A stretch of 7,511 nucleotides of DNA from an uncultured Bacteroidales bacterium. GTDB taxonomy: Bacteria > Bacteroidota > Bacteroidia > Bacteroidales > P3. The DNA lies in contig CALCUN010000002.1 of assembly GCA_937906975.1 (NCBI GenBank), positions 1 through 7,511 on the forward strand, read 5' to 3'. A program made the position numbers and the translations under genes. This document shows, piece after piece, positions 6,770 to 7,511 of this stretch. Every line of letters begins with the position of its first letter. The stretch's first letter is position 1. The notes beneath the pieces were generated by a model. The model was not told the origin of the DNA. It ran no database searches and saw only the letters and a program-made list of their open reading frames with translations.

Positions 6770-7511
6770 ATGAAAAAGTTATTGGTAATTTTATTGGCAT
6801 CATTGCCTTTTGTATCAAAAGCTCAGCAATTAGATACTGCTTGGATTGGTGATGATTATTTAGAACAATATATATTTCCTCCTTTAATTGATAATTCTAT
6901 TGAAAGAAGTTGTATTTTGGGATCTACTCCTTTCCAAAGCTATAGTAGCACGAATATGTTTTCAGGTGTTCGTGATATGCAAGATTACCTTCAAGGAGCT
7001 GCACAAAGATATGAAGTTGCAGAGAATGACAGCGTTAGTATAATGGGAGTTGCTCTTTATTCATATTTTTATTATCTATATAATATGATGCATCAAGATG
7101 ATACTATAACAATAAGTATATTAAACTCCGATTTAACAGAAACTTTCTATGAAAAAAACTTTATTTCTGGAAGTGCGTCTGAGTTTGACTCGATAAGCAG
7201 TTATCTGCAAACCCCTGAACATAATGGTTTTTATCTTCCTTTTGTAGAATGCGTTTTTGATGATACTATTACTTTATACGAAGACTATTATGTCGCTTTT
7301 GAGCATAAGAGTGCTTGCAGTGCTTTTCGTGATAATGTAGGAGTTTATTGCACAGATTTAGCATTTATGATATTAAATGTGCCTGATGAAGAGATTATTA
7401 TTTCTCCGGGTACAGGAAGTCCTGAACAAAGACTAGATGCTCCATATAGATATGGTACTAAATACAAACCATACGTAAAGACTTGTACATATAGAGGTTG
7501 GACTTATGTTG
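6770..7511 (+). CDS. Secreted protein of unknown function (5' part only; continues beyond the window)
   Basis: The frame is open from ATG 6770 to the window edge, giving at least 247 residues and no stop. A signal peptide is clear at residues 1-19 or so (MKKLLVILLASLPFVSKAQQ). Residues about 80-185 look like a beta-sandwich: alternating hydrophobic strands such as VSIMGVALYSYFYYLY and DTITISILNSDL, then YYVAFEHK. Cys residues at 48, 161, 183, 194 and 239 are compatible with disulfides in an exported protein. I do not recognise the family. Many Bacteroidota proteins of this build end in a T9SS sorting domain, but that part is not in the window. The gene starts 21 bp after the preceding stop with no terminator or promoter between, so the two are probably co-transcribed and may act together. 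Its T-rich, AAT-preferring codon use matches that neighbour and not porU's later part. Confidence 0.85.
   Translation, partial: MKKLLVILLASLPFVSKAQQLDTAWIGDDYLEQYIFPPLIDNSIERSCILGSTPFQSYSSTNMFSGVRDMQDYLQGAAQRYEVAENDSVSIMGVALYSYFYYLYNMMHQDDTITISILNSDLTETFYEKNFISGSASEFDSISSYLQTPEHNGFYLPFVECVFDDTITLYEDYYVAFEHKSACSAFRDNVGVYCTDLAFMILNVPDEEIIISPGTGSPEQRLDAPYRYGTKYKPYVKTCTYRGWTYV

Overview
The window looks like chromosomal DNA of an AT-rich member of the Bacteroidota, most likely the order Bacteroidales. The evidence is a type IX secretion system (T9SS) porU-porV gene pair, a Bacteroidota-type promoter (TTTG, 19-bp spacer, TATATTTG), signal peptides ending in the common Bacteroidota pattern Ala-x-Ala-Gln or Ala-Gln, and the absence of obvious Shine-Dalgarno sequences (gene starts are preceded only by A-rich DNA). 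Every gene is on the + strand.

Layout. Positions 1-33 resemble the terminal inverted repeat of an IS3/IS150-type insertion sequence whose body would lie left of the window. Positions 34-133 form an A-rich leader with three CAAAGAAA motifs. Then comes a tight cluster: porU (134-3541, C25-type cysteine sortase of the T9SS), porV (3593-4759, outer-membrane partner of PorU) and ispF (4764-5240, isoprenoid precursor synthesis), with gaps of 51 and 4 bp. As far as I recall, this gene order is also found in Porphyromonas gingivalis.

The 134-bp gap after ispF (5241-5374) is the most structured non-coding DNA here. It holds four tandem units of exactly 21 bp, each starting CAAAGAAA, with phased A- and T-tracts. 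Unit 3 runs into a perfect 15-bp inverted repeat ending in a T-run (probable ispF terminator), and the -33 box of a well-formed promoter for the next transcript lies in this same hairpin.

That promoter serves a second, compositionally different unit: a secreted 457-aa protein with about seven recurring strand-rich segments that suggest a beta-propeller (5375-6748), and, 21 bp later, the 5' part of another secreted protein that runs off the right edge (6770-7511). I recognise neither by family.

Functionally, PorU and PorV act together at the outer membrane. PorV shuttles T9SS cargo to PorU, which removes the C-terminal sorting domain and attaches the cargo to the surface. IspF is a housekeeping MEP-pathway enzyme that appears to share their transcript. 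The two downstream proteins are exported, but the complete one has no visible T9SS sorting domain. I found no tRNA, rRNA, CRISPR array or minus-strand gene.
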